Assembly: GCF_004348685.1 (NCBI RefSeq)
Contig: NZ_SMKO01000014.1
Coordinates: 1 to 64,000 of the forward strand
Reading direction: 5' to 3'
DNA: 64,000 nucleotides
Origin: Nonomuraea deserti
GTDB lineage: Bacteria > Actinomycetota > Actinomycetes > Streptosporangiales > Streptosporangiaceae
Shown here: positions 23,221-35,400 of the stretch, one piece after another
Numbering within the stretch: position 1 is the stretch's first letter
Layout: each line of letters opens with the position of its first letter
Program-made: the position numbers and the translations under genes
Notes under the pieces: generated by a model
What the model was told of the DNA's origin: nothing
Seen by the model: the letters and a program-made list of their open reading frames with translations, nothing else
Database searches by the model: none

Positions 23221-26200
23221 ATGGAAGCGAACTCTCCCGCCAGGATCACCACGATCGCGGACCTGTTCATCGACCAGGTGCGCCGGACCCCGAACGCGCC
23301 GGCCGTCGTCGCGCCCGGCGTGCGGCTGACGTACGCGGAACTCGGCGCCCACGTCTTCCAGCTGGCGCAGCACCTGCACAAAGAGGGTCTGCGCCCCGAG
23401 GAGGTCGTCGCCGTCTCGACTCCGCGCTCCGCGGAGATGGTCGTCTCCGTACTGGCAATCATGGTGGCGGGCGGCGCGTTCGTCCCCGTCGACCCGGCCT
23501 GGCCGCGGGCACGCCGCCGCCAGGTCGGCGCCGAGGCGGGTGCGGTCCGCACGCTGGGCGTGCGGGAAGTGGACCTGGGCTCCTGGCGGTACGCCCACGA
23601 GCCCGCCGAGCCGCCGCCCGTCTCCGTCCAGGGCGGCCGGCTGGCCTACGTGATGTTCACCTCCGGCTCGACCGGCACGCCCAAGGGCGCCATGATCCGC
23701 CACGAGGCGATCAGCCACCGCCTGCTCTGGCAGGTGGAGGAGATCCTCGGCTTCGGTCCCGGCGACGCGTCCCTGTTCAAGGCGCCGCTGTCGTTCGACA
23801 TCTCCGTCAACGAGATCCTGCTGCCGCTCGTCTCCGGCGGCTACGTGGTGATCGCGGAGCCCGGCGGCGAACGCGACCCGCAGTACCTGCTGGACCTCAT
23901 CGCCCGCGAGGGCGTGACCTTCGTCTATCTCGTGTCGTCGATGCTCGACGTCCTGCTGGAGATGGCCCGCGGGAGCTCGCTGCTGTCGGGGCTGAAGCAC
24001 GTCTGGTGCGGCGGGGAGGTGCTCACCCCGGAGCTGTTCGACCGCTTCCGCGGCCAGCTCTCGACGACCCTCTACCACGGGTACGGCCCGGCCGAGGCCA
24101 CCATCGGCGTCTCGCACGTCATCTACCGCGACACCGCCGAGCGCATCGCGACCTCCATCGGCCGCCCCAACCCGCACACGCGGCTGTACGTCCTCGACGA
24201 ACGCCTGGAACAGGTGCCCACGGGCACGGTGGGCGAGCTGTACGCCGCCGGGTTCCTGCTCGGCCGCGGCTACATCAACGCTCCCGCGCTCACCGGCGGC
24301 CGGTTCGTCGCCGACCCGTTCGCCGCGGACGGCTCCCGGATGTACCGGACCGGCGACCTCGCCAGATGGGCCCCCGACGGCTCGCTGGAGTTCGTCGGCC
24401 GCGCCGACCACCAGGTGAAGATCCGCGGCATGCGGCTGGAGCTGGAGGAGGTCGAGGCCGCGCTCGCCGCCCACCCGAAAGTGCGGCAGGCCGCCGTCGC
24501 GGTGAGCGAGAACGGGCGGCGGCTCGTCGGGTACGCGAGGTCGAACGACGCCGTCCCGGCCGCGGAGCTGCGTGACTGGTGCGCCGGACGCCTGCCGGCG
24601 TACATGGTGCCGGACGCGTACGTCGTCCTCGACCGCTTCCCCGTCACCGCCAACGGGAAGGTGGACCGGCAGGCGCTGCCCCGGCCGGCCGACCCGGCGG
24701 CGGCCCGCACGCGGGCGCCCCGCACCGAGCCCGAGCGCGTCCTGTGCGAGGTCTTCGCGCAGGTCCTGGGTGTGGCCGAGGTCGGGGCCGAGGACGACTT
24801 CTTCGCCCTGGGCGGCGACAGCATCGTCGCGATCGGCGTGGTCAGGCAGGCACGGCGTGCCGGGCTCGTGGTACGCCCGCGCGACCTGTTCGCCCACCCC
24901 ACCCCGGCCGCGCTGGCGGCCACGGTCACCGACGTCAGCGCCGCGGCGCCCTCCGCCGTGCTGCCCGCCGTGAGCGGGATCGGGGAGGTGCCGCCGACGC
25001 CGATCACCGAGTGGCTCCAGGACATCGGGCCGTCGATGGACGGCTTCTTCCAGTCGATGACCGTACGCACGCCCGCCGGGCTGACCGGCGACCAGCTGGA
25101 GCGCATGATCGACGCGGTGCTCGCCGCCCACGACCTGCTGCGGGCGCGGACGACCGGCACCGGCCGCTGGACGCTCACGGTACAGCCGCCGGGGCAGCAG
25201 CCCGGGGCCGCCGAGGTGATCACCCGCGTCGAGACCGCGGCCGACCTGGAACGGCAGGTCGCCGCCGCCCCCGGACGGCTCGACCCGGCCGGCGGGCGCA
25301 TGCTCGACCTCGTCTGGCTCGACGCCGGAGCGCACGCCCAGGGGCGGCTCGCGATCGTGGTCCACCACGTGGTCGTGGACGGCGTGTCGCTGCGCATCCT
25401 CCTGGAGGACCTCGCCCAGGCCTGGCAGGCGGCACGGGCGGGCCGACCCGTCGAACTGCCCCAGGCGCCCACCTCGTTCCGGCAGTGGGCGACCCGGCTG
25501 CGGGAGTGCGACTTCAGCGCCGGCGAGGACCACTGGCGGCGTACCGCGGCGGCGCCCGACCCGATGATCGGCGAGCGGCCGCTCGATCCCCGCCGCGACG
25601 TGGTCGCCACGGAGCAGTCGCTCACGGTCGAGATCCCCACCGCGATCGCCGGCCGCCTGCTCGGCCCGGTCCCCGCCGCCGTGCACGGCGGGGTGAACGA
25701 CGTGCTGGTCGCCGCCGCGGCGCGCGCCGTGGGCCGCTGGCGCGGCGGCGGCTCGGCGGTGCTGCTGGAGCTGGAGGGGCACGGGCGGGAGGAGGAGGCC
25801 GTCGGCGACGCCGACCTCTCGCGTACCTTCGGCTGGTTCACCACCCTGTTCCCCGCCGTGATCGACCCCGGCTCCGGGACGCCGGGCGAGGCGGTCAAGG
25901 CCGTCAAGGAACAGCTCCGCCGGGTACCGCAACGCGGGCTCGGCTACGGGGTGCTGCGCTACCTGGGGGAGGGGCCCCGCCCTGACCTGGCCGCCACGCC
26001 GCAGGTGCTCGTCCACTACCTCGGACGCTTCGACGGCGCCCCCGCCGACGCCCCAACCTCCGACCGGGCTTCCGACCGGGCTTCCGACCGGGCTTCCGAC
26101 CGGGCTTCCGACCGGGCCTCCGCCCGCGCCTCCGATGGGGCCGACGACGGGGCCGACGACGGGGTCGGTGACCGGGCCGGGGACTGGGCGCCCGTCGGCG

Positions 26201-26478
26201 GGGGTGAGATCGTGGTCGAGCGGCGCGATCCGCGCATGCCGCTGCCACGCGTGCTGGAGATCAACTCCGTCGCCGTCGACACGGCCCGCGGACCGGTCCT
26301 GACGACCACGTTCAGCTGGCCGGCGGGCGTGCTCGACGCCGGCCGCGTACGGGAACTGGCCGCGCTGTGGACGCAGACCCTCACCGACATGGCCACCAGC
26401 GCCACGGTCACCGGGCACACCCCGTCCGACTTCCCGCTCGTCCAGCTGGAACAGGCCGACGTGACGGCGATCGAGGCG
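23221..26478 (+). other. NRPS module 1: A(formyl-hydroxyornithine)-T-E
   Basis: A1 spans about residues 10-490 (TSGSTG at 147-152, NGK near 479). Code residues D, I, N, Y, W, G, G, I, G give DINYWGGIG, the code I know from coelichelin module 1, which loads N5-formyl-N5-hydroxyornithine. T1 has LGGDS with Ser534. E1 spans about 593-1085, with the active-site HHVVVDG (His715-His716) and the epimerase motif EGHGRE. The residue should leave as the D form. E1 contains an SDRA repeat array. Confidence 0.88.
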
Positions 26479-29400
26479 GACGCGCCGGGGCTGAAGGACG
26501 TGCTGCCGCTCTCGCCGCTGCAGACCGGCCTGTACTTCCACGCCACCCTCGACCCCGACCAGGATCCGTACGTCGTCCAGCAGATCATCGAGCTCACCGG
26601 GCCGCTGGACGGCGAGCGCCTGCGCACCGCGGCCGAACAGCTGCTCGGCCGCCACCCCAACCTGGGTGCGGCCTTCCGCACCACCGGCGACGGGCAGGTG
26701 GTGTCGGTGATCGCGGACCGTCCGCAGGTGACGTGGCGCAGCGAGGACCTCAGCGACCTCGACCTCGCCCAGCCCGTCCTGGAGGAGCTCGCCGCTGCTG
26801 AGCGGTCGGCGACGTTCGACCTCGCCTGGCCGCCGGCCATGCGTTTCGCGCTGGTGAAGCTCGGGTCGCGGCGGCACGCCCTCGTCCACACCGTTCACCA
26901 CATTCTGGCCGACGGCTGGTCGGTGCCACTGCTCCTGCGCGACCTGCTGGCCCTCTACGAGGACAGGCCGCTGCCCGACCCGCCGCCCTACCGGGAGTTC
27001 CTGAGGATGCTCGCGGGGCAGGACGCCGACACCGCGATCGAGGCGTGGGCCGAGGCGTTGGCCGGCGTGCGGGAACCGACCATGCTGGCCGACGCGCTGG
27101 CCGACGCGCTGGCCGACGCACAGCACCACCGGCTGGCGGACGCACAGGCCGACCGGCTGGCGGACCCGCAGGCCGATCCGCTGGCCGACAAGGCGGCCGA
27201 CGCGTCCGGCGGGCACGGCCGTGGCGGGCTCGGCGGCGGGTTCGGCCGGGTCCGGCGGGAGTTGCCGGGCGATCTCGGCGACCGCCTGCGGGCATGGGCG
27301 CAGGGGAACGGGCTCACCGTCGGTTCGGTGCTCGCCGCCACCTGGGGGATCCTCGTCGGGCGGCTGACCGGGCGCGACGACGTGACGTTCGGTTCGGCCG
27401 TGTCCGGCCGCGCGTCCTCCGAACCGGCGGGCATCGACGCGATGGTCGGCCTGCTGATCAACACCGTGCCGGCGAGGGTACGCTGGCAGCCGGCCGACCC
27501 GCTGGCCGACGTGCTGCGCCGCTTCGCGCGTACGCAGCGCGAGGTGATGGAGCACGAGCACGTCTCGCTGGCCGCGCTGCACCGCCGGCTGGGCGTGGCC
27601 GAGCTGTTCGACACGCTGGTGGTCGTCGAGAACTACCCGGAGCCCGCCGCAGCGCAGGGCGGCCTCGCGATCGCGGGGATCGACACGATCGAGGCGCCCC
27701 ACTATCCGGTGACGCTGATGGCCAAGCCCGGCGATCGGATCGTGCTCACGCTGACCCACGACCGGCGGCTGGTCTCCGCGACCTCGGCCGACCTGCTGAT
27801 CGGCCAGTACGAGAGGCTGCTCGCCGCCCTCGCCGACGACGCCACGCTGACGTGCGGCCAGGTGGAGCTGGTGTCCGGCGAGCAGCGCCGGGACCTGCTG
27901 GCCGCCGGAACCGGACCCGAAGCCACCGCCGCAGCCACCACCGCCGGAGCCGAAGCCGGAGCCGAAGTCGAAGCCGGAGCCGAAGCCGAAGCCGGAGCCG
28001 AAGTCGAAGCCGGAGCCGAAGCCGAAGCCGGAGCCGAAGCCGGAACCGAAGTCGAAGCCGGAACCGAAGTCGAGGTCGAAGCCGGAACCGGAACCGGAAC
28101 CGAAGCCGGAACCAGAGCCGGAGCCCCCGGGACGGGAGCCGCTGCCGGACCCGACGCCGGAACCAGCGCCGGGGTCGCGGTCGGCGGCACCTCCGTGCTG
28201 GACCTGTTCGCCCGCCAGGTCGCCGAGCACCCCGCGCGCGCCGCCGTCATGTCCGCCGGGGTCACTCTCACCTACGCCGAGCTGGACGACCGGGCCCGGC
28301 GGGTGTGCGGCACGCTGGCCGCGGCCGGCGTACGGCGCGGCGACATCGTGGCGGTGGCGACGAGCCGTTCCGCGGACATGGCCGCGGCCCTGCTCGGCGT
28401 CATGCGCGCCGGGGCCGCCTACCTGCCCGTCGACCCCGCCTACCCGGCGGCCAGGATCGAGTTCATGCTGGGCGACGCCCGCCCGGCCTGCCTCCTCACC
28501 GACGAGGCGAACGCCAGGACGCTGCCCCCGCACGACCTGCCCTCCTTCACCGTCAGGGCCGCCGCCGCGGGCCAGGCCGCGGCGGGCACGCCCGTGACCC
28601 CGCTGGACGCGGTCTCCGTCGTCTACACCTCCGGCTCGACCGGCCGGCCGAAGGCGGTCGTGGGCACCCACGGAGCGCTCGCCAACCGGCTCACCTGGGC
28701 GGCGGCGGCCTGGGATGCGAGGGTGCGGCTGGCGAAGAGCTCGCTGAGCTTCATCGACGGTACGACAGAGCTGCTCGGCGGGCTGGTCGCCGGGGCGACG
28801 ACGGTCATCGCCGGCGACGACGAGGCCACCGACGGGGCGGCGCTGGCCCGGCTCGTGGAGCGGTCGGGGGCGACCCAGCTGCTCGCCGTACCGAGCCTGG
28901 CCGCGGCGCTCGCCGACACGGCGCCCGAGCGGCTCACCGCGCTCAACCGCTGGATCTGCAGCGGCGAACCGCTCGGCCAGTCCTGCGTGCGCTCCCTGCG
29001 CCGCGCGTCGCCCGAGGCCAGGATCGTCAACTCCTACGGCTCGTCGGAGGTCGCGGGAGACGTGCTCCAGGGCGAGGTGGACCCGGGGGAGCCGGTGACG
29101 CTGGGCAGGCCGGTGCCGGGCACGCGGCTCTACCTGCTCGACTCCGCGCTCCAGCTCGTGCCGCCCGGCGCGCCCGGCGAGATCTACGTCGGCGGCGCCC
29201 AGCTCGCCCGCGGCTATCTGGGCCGGTCGGGGACGACCGCGGGCCGGTTCGTGGCCGACCCGTTCGGCGGCGGCGCGCGCCTCTACCGCACGGGAGACCT
29301 CGGCCGCTGGACGCCCGACGGGCGGGTCGAGTTCCTCGGCCGGGCGGACGACCAGGTGAAGATCAACGGTTACCGGGTCGAGCCGGGCGAGCTCGAAGCC

Positions 29401-32400
29401 GCGCTGATGCGCCGCGCCGGGGTTTCCGACGCGGCGGTGGCGGTGCGGGGAGGGGCCCTGCACGCCTACGTGGTGGCCGCGCCGGGGGAGGAGCTGGACG
29501 CCCAGGGACTGCGCGCGCTGCTCCGCGCCGACCTGCCTTCGTACCTGCTGCCCGCGACGGTGACGGTGCTGGACCGGCTGCCTGTTCTGCCCAACGGCAA
29601 ACGCGACCGCCGCGCCCTGCCCGACCCCGAACCCGGCGTCAGGGGCGGGCGGCCGCGGACCGCCGAGGAGGCGATGATCTGTGCCCGGGCCGGCGCCCTG
29701 CTGGGCGTCGAAGGCCTGGGCGTCCATGACGACTTCTTCACCGTCGGCGGCGACAGCATCCTCGCCATCCGCCTCGTCAGCCTGCTCGCCAAGGACGGCG
29801 TCGAGCTCACCATCCGGGACGTGTTCCGCCTGCGCACGCCCGCCGCCCTCGCCGCGTCCCTGCGGGAGGCGGAGCCGCCCGTCGCGGGGGGCACGGAGGG
29901 CGAGGTCTGGCCGCTGTCGCCGCTCCAGCAGGGCGTCTACTACCAGGCGACCTTCGCGGAGAGCAGCAGCACCTACATCGCGCAGAACGTCTTCGACCTC
30001 GACCGGCGGGTCGACGTCCACGCCATGACGGAGGCCTTCGCGGCGCTGCTGCGCCGCCACCCCACCCTGCGCGCGGGGTTCGCCGCCGACGGCGGCTCGC
30101 AGCTCATCGCCGCGGACGTGCCCGCCGAGGTCCGGGTCGTCGACCTGACGGAGCAGGACGGCCGGCTCGACGCGGTGACGCGGGCCGACCGGGAGGAGCC
30201 GTTCGACCTGGCCCGCCCGCCCCTGGTCAGGCTGACCGTCGTACGCCTGCCGGACGGGCGCGACCGGCTCCTGCTGACCTCGCACTTCCTGCTGTGGGAC
30301 GGCTGGTCACGCGAGCTGGTCCTGCGCGAACTGTTCGCGCTGTACGGCTCGGGCGGCACGCGCGCCGCGCTCCCTCCGGCGGAGAGCACGTTCGCCGACT
30401 ACCTGGCCTGGATCGGCACGCGCGACCGCGACGCCTCCGCAGCCGCCTGGCGGGCGGCCCTGTCGGGAGTCGACGAGCCGACCGTCCTGGCTCCGGAGGC
30501 CATCGGCCGCGAGCCGGTGCCGTCCGAGCGCATCCTCGCCGCGCTGCCCGCCGAGGTCACCACGCGGCTGGGCGAACAGGCCGCCCGCGGCGGCGTCACG
30601 CTCAACGCGCTGCTGACCGCCGCGCTCGGCATCCTGCTCGGCTACGAGTCCGGCCGCCCGGACGTGGTGTTCGGCTCGACCGTGGCCGGCCGACCGGCCG
30701 AGCTGCCCGGCATCGAGAACGTGATCGGCCTCTTCCTCAACACGGTCCCGGTCAGAGTGGCGCCCTCTCCCGGCACCACCGTGCTCGAACTGGCCCGCCG
30801 TGCCCAGGACGACCGCGTCGACCTGGCGCCGCACGAATACCTCGGCCTCGGCGACATCCACCGCGCGTGCGGCCAGGAGCAACTGTTCGACACGCTGTAC
30901 GTGCTGCAGAACTTCCTGACCGACACCACGTTCACCGACCTGGAACGCGAGCACGGCATCGTCGGCGTGGACTACACCGACAGCACCCACTACCCGTTCA
31001 CCTGGGTGCTCACCCCCGGCGCCAACCTGCGGATCAAGCTGGAGTACCGGCCGGACGTGCCCGAGCACGGCGCCCGGCGGATGGTGCGCAGGTTCACCCG
31101 GCTGCTGGCGACGCTGGCCGACGGCCTCGCGGTGCCGGTCGGCGCGCTCGACCTGATGCTCGACGAGGAGCGCGACGAGCTGGCCCGGCAGTGGGCGGCG
31201 GCCGAGCATCCGATCGGCACGGCGACGATCGCCGACCTGCTGGCCGAGCGGGCCCGCGCGTGCCCCGGCGAGGTCGCCCTCGTCTTCGGGGAGCGGCGGC
31301 TGACCTACGCCGAGCTGGACGGCCGGATCAACCAGTGCGCCCGGCTGCTGCGCTCGCAGGGCGCGGGCCCCGGCAGGATCGTCGCGCTCGGGCTGCCCCG
31401 CGGCGTCGAGATGGTCGTCTCGCTCTTCGGCGTCCTGCGCGCGGGCGCCGCCTACCTGCCGCTGGAGCTCGACCATCCGGTCGACCGGCTGGCCGCCATG
31501 CTCGACGACGCCCGGCCCGTCCTCCTGGTCTGCGCCGACCCGGGCTCGGCGCTGGCCGAGCACCAGCGGCGGCTCGGCGGGCGGTGCGTGCTCCCCGACC
31601 TGGACGCCTTCTCCGCCGACCCGCTCATCGTGGACGTGCCGGGCGACCTGCCCGCCTACGTCATCTACACCTCCGGATCCACCGGCCGGCCCAAGGGCGT
31701 GGTGACGCCCTATCGCGGGCTGACCAACATGCAGCTCAACCACCGGGCCGAGATCTTCGGGCCGACCGCGCGCCGGACCGGGCGGCAGCGGCTGCGCATC
31801 GCGCACACCGTGTCGTTCTCGTTCGACATGTCGTGGGAGGAGCTGCTGTGGCTGGTCGAGGGCCACGAGGTGCACATCTGCGACGAGGAACTGCGCAGGG
31901 ACGCCACCGCGCTCGCCGCGTACTGCCAGGCCAACGGGATCGACGTCGTCAACGTCACCCCGACCTACGCCCACCTGCTGTTCGAGGAGGGCCTGCTCGA
32001 CGGCGGGCACGCCCCGTGCCTGGTGCTGCTCGGCGGCGAGGCCGTCAGCGAGAGCGTCTGGGAGCGGCTGAGCCAGCCGGACGGCCCTGAGGGATACAAC
32101 CTGTACGGGCCCACCGAGTACACGATCAACACGCTCGGCGCGGGCACCCGCGACAGCGCCACCCCGACCGTGGGCCGTCCTATCCGGAACACCCGCGCGT
32201 ACGTGCTGGACGGGTGGCTCCGCCCCGTGCCCGCGGGCGTGGTGGGCGAGCTCCACGTGGCGGGCGCCGGCCTGGCCCACGGCTACCTGCACGCCACCGG
32301 GCAGACGGCCGCCCGCTTCGTCGCCAACCCGTTCGTGCCCGGCGGGCGCATGTACCGCACCGGCGACCTCGTACGCCAGCGCGAGGACGGCAACCTCGAC

Positions 32401-35400
32401 TTCCTCGGCCGCGTCGACGACCAGGTGAAGATCCGCGGATACCGGGTCGAGCTCGGCGAGGTCGAGTCGGCGCTGTCGGCCCACCCGCGGGTGCGCCAGG
32501 CCGCCGTGATCGCCCGCCCCGATCCCGCGGTGCCCGGGCTGAAGAAGCTGGTCGCGTACGTGATCCCGGCGCCCGGCGGCGGCCACGACGAGCTCGCCGC
32601 CGGGCTGCGCGCGGCGCTGGCCGAACGGCTGCCCGACTACATGGTCCCCGCCCTGTACGGGGTGGTGGACGAGCTGCCGCTCACCGTCAACGGCAAGCTC
32701 GACGTGGCGGCGCTCCCCGAGCCCGTCGCGCCCGGCGGCGGCGCCCGGCAGGCGCCGCGCGGCGAGCGGGAACATGCTCTGGCGGCCATCTACGCCGAGG
32801 TTCTCGGCCTGGCCGAGGTCGGCGTCGACGACGACTTCTTCGCCATCGGCGGCGACAGCATCTCCTCGATCGCCGTGACGGGTCGGGCACGCAAGGCGGG
32901 CATGAACCTCACCCCGCGCGACGTCTTCCGCCGCCGTACCGTGCGCGCGCTGGCCGCCGCCCTCCCGCAGCCCGCGCCGCTGGAGGCGCACGATCCTGGC
33001 GTGCCCGCGACCGGGACGGTCCCGCTCACTCCGATGCTCGCCGAGACGATGCTGGCCCGCACGCCCCTGGAGCGCTTCTACCAGTCGATGGTCCTGCCGG
33101 TCCCCGCCGGTCTCGACGCGCGGCAGGTGGAACGGGCGGTGCGGGCGCTCTGCGTCCGCCACGACCTGCTGCGGGCCCGGCTCGACCGCGACGGCGACGC
33201 GTGGACGCTGTCGGTGCCGCCGCCGGAGGGGTTCGACGCGTCCGCGCTCTGCACGCGGCAGGAAGCCCCCTTGCCCGCCGCGGACCAGGCCTCCGGACGG
33301 GCGCCGGAGCAGGCTCTCGGGCAGGCCGCCTGGCAGGCGGCGGACCCGGCGACGGGCCGGTCCGCCGGGCAGGACGCCGTGATGGACGCCGTGACGGACG
33401 CCGTGAGGGACGCCGTGAGGGACGCCGTGAGGGACGCCGTGAGGGACGCCGTGACGGACGCCGTGACGGACGCCGTGGAGGAGGCCGGGCGGCGGCTCGC
33501 GGAGGAGGTGGCCGGGAGGCTGGACCCGGAGCGCGGGATCATGGTCCAGGCGGTCTGGTTCGACCGCGCCCCTGGACCCGGTCACCTGCTGCTGGTCATC
33601 CACCACCTGGTCATCGACGGCGTCTCCTGGCGCGTGATCGCCGACGACCTCGCCCGCGCCTGGACGGACCTGCTGGCCGGCCGCGAACCCGCGCTGGACC
33701 CGGTCCCGATGTCCTTCCGCGCGTGGGCGTCGGCTATCCAGGACGCGCGTCCCTCCTTCCGCGACGAGGCCGGCCACTGGCGCGACGTCCTGGCGACCGA
33801 CGATCCGCCGCTGGGCGCCCGACCGCTGGATCCCGCGGTCGACACGGCCGCCACCGTACGGTCGCTGACCGTGTCCCTGCCCGTGGGGACGAGCGCGGCC
33901 CTGCTGGGCGCCGTGCCCGCCGAGATGCACGGCGGCGTCAACGACGTGCTGCTGACGGGCTTCACCGTCGCGCTCGCCCGGTGGCGGCACCTGCACGGGC
34001 GCGGCGACGGCTCCGCCGTGCTCCTCAGCCTCGAAGGCCACGGCCGCGAAGGTGACCTCGCCGGCGGCGCCGACCTGTCGCGGACCGTGGGCTGGTTCAC
34101 CGCCATTCACCCCGTACGCCTCGATCCCGGGCCGCTGAGCTGGGACGAGGTCACCGCGGCCGGCCCCGGGCTGGCCAGGGCGGCCAAGGCCGTCAAGGAG
34201 CAACTGCGCGCGGTGCCGCGCAAGGGGCTCGGCCACGGCGTCCTGCGCCACCTCGACGGGCTCGATCTCCCGCAGCCGCCGCAGATCCTCTTCAACTACC
34301 TCGGCCGCTTCGCCGCCGGCGGCGGCACCCTGCGCGAGGGCGTCCACCCGGACAACCCCGCGATGGGGCTGGAGATCAACGCCCTGGCCCAGGACGGACC
34401 GGACGGGCCTTCGCTCTCGGCCACGCTGTCCTGGCCGTCCGGCGTCATGGCGGGCGGGGAGGTCGCCGAGCTGGCCGCGCTGTGGCTGGCCGCGCTGACG
34501 GCCCTCACCCGCTGCGCCGACCTGGCCGGGCACACCCCGTCGGACTTCCCCCTGGTCGCGCTCACGCAGGAGGACGTCGACCGGTACGCCGGCGCCCGCG
34601 ACGTCCTGCCGCTGCTGCCGCTCCAGGAGGGCATGTACTTCCACGCGTCCTTCGGCGCCGGCCACACCGACACCTACGTGGTGCAGCAGGTGGCCGAGCT
34701 CGCCGGCCCGGTCGACCCGGCGGCGCTGCGCCGGGCGGTGACCGCGACGGTGCACCGCCACGACGCCCTGCGGGCGAGCTTCCAGGAGCTGGCCGACGGC
34801 CGGGTGGTCCAGGTGATCGCCGGAACGGTCGAGGTGCCGTGGCGCACGGCCGACCTGAGCGGGCTGGGCGCGGCCGAGGCCCGCGAACGGCTGGCCGAGC
34901 TGGCCGCCGCCGAGCTGGCCGAGCCGTTCGACCTGGCGGCCGCGCCGCTGCTGCGCTACGCGCTGGTCTCGCTCAGCGACACCGACCATCGGCTCGTGGA
35001 GACCATGCACCACATCATCGCCGACGGCTGGTCGTACCCGCTGGTCTTCGGCGACGTCGTCGAGGCCTACGAGCGCGGCGCGGCGCTGCCCGCGCCCGCG
35101 GTGACGTTCCGCGATCACGTGGAGGCGGTGGCCGGGCTGGACCGGGCCGCCGCCCGCGACGTGTGGGCCGCCGCGCTGGCCGGGGTCGACTCGGCGACGC
35201 GCCTGTTCCCGGCCACGTACACGGTGTCCAGGCACGCGAGCGTCCACGGCGAGCTGCCCGCCGGCGCGGTCGCCGCCGCGGCCCGCGAGCGGGGCGTGAC
35301 GCTGAGCACCCTCGTGCACGCCGCATGGGGCCTGCTGCTGGGCCGGCTGCTCGGGCGGGACGACGTGGTCTTCGGCTCCACGGTGTCCGGTCGCGGCGGG

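Larger units (their letters stand above)
26479..29895 (+). other. NRPS module 2: C-A(beta-alanine-like)-T
   Basis: C2 has a standard HHILADGW (His1226-His1227). A2 (from about residue 1657) has FIDGTTEL at 1844, so the normal Asp235 position is Ile and the Asp is one residue later. The extracted code is I-D-T-L-I-S-S-G-D. This fits the published beta-alanine pattern VD-x-VIS-x-AD, with conservative changes. Loss of Asp235 is expected for a substrate with no alpha-amine. T2 carries GGDS (Ser2179) but no E domain follows. A long GAEAEAG-type linker separates C2 and A2. Confidence 0.78.

Noticed and set aside
27943-28123. CRISPR-like repeat array
   Set aside because: The unit is a hexamer without spacers, fully in frame with the NRPS and translating to a peptide linker.
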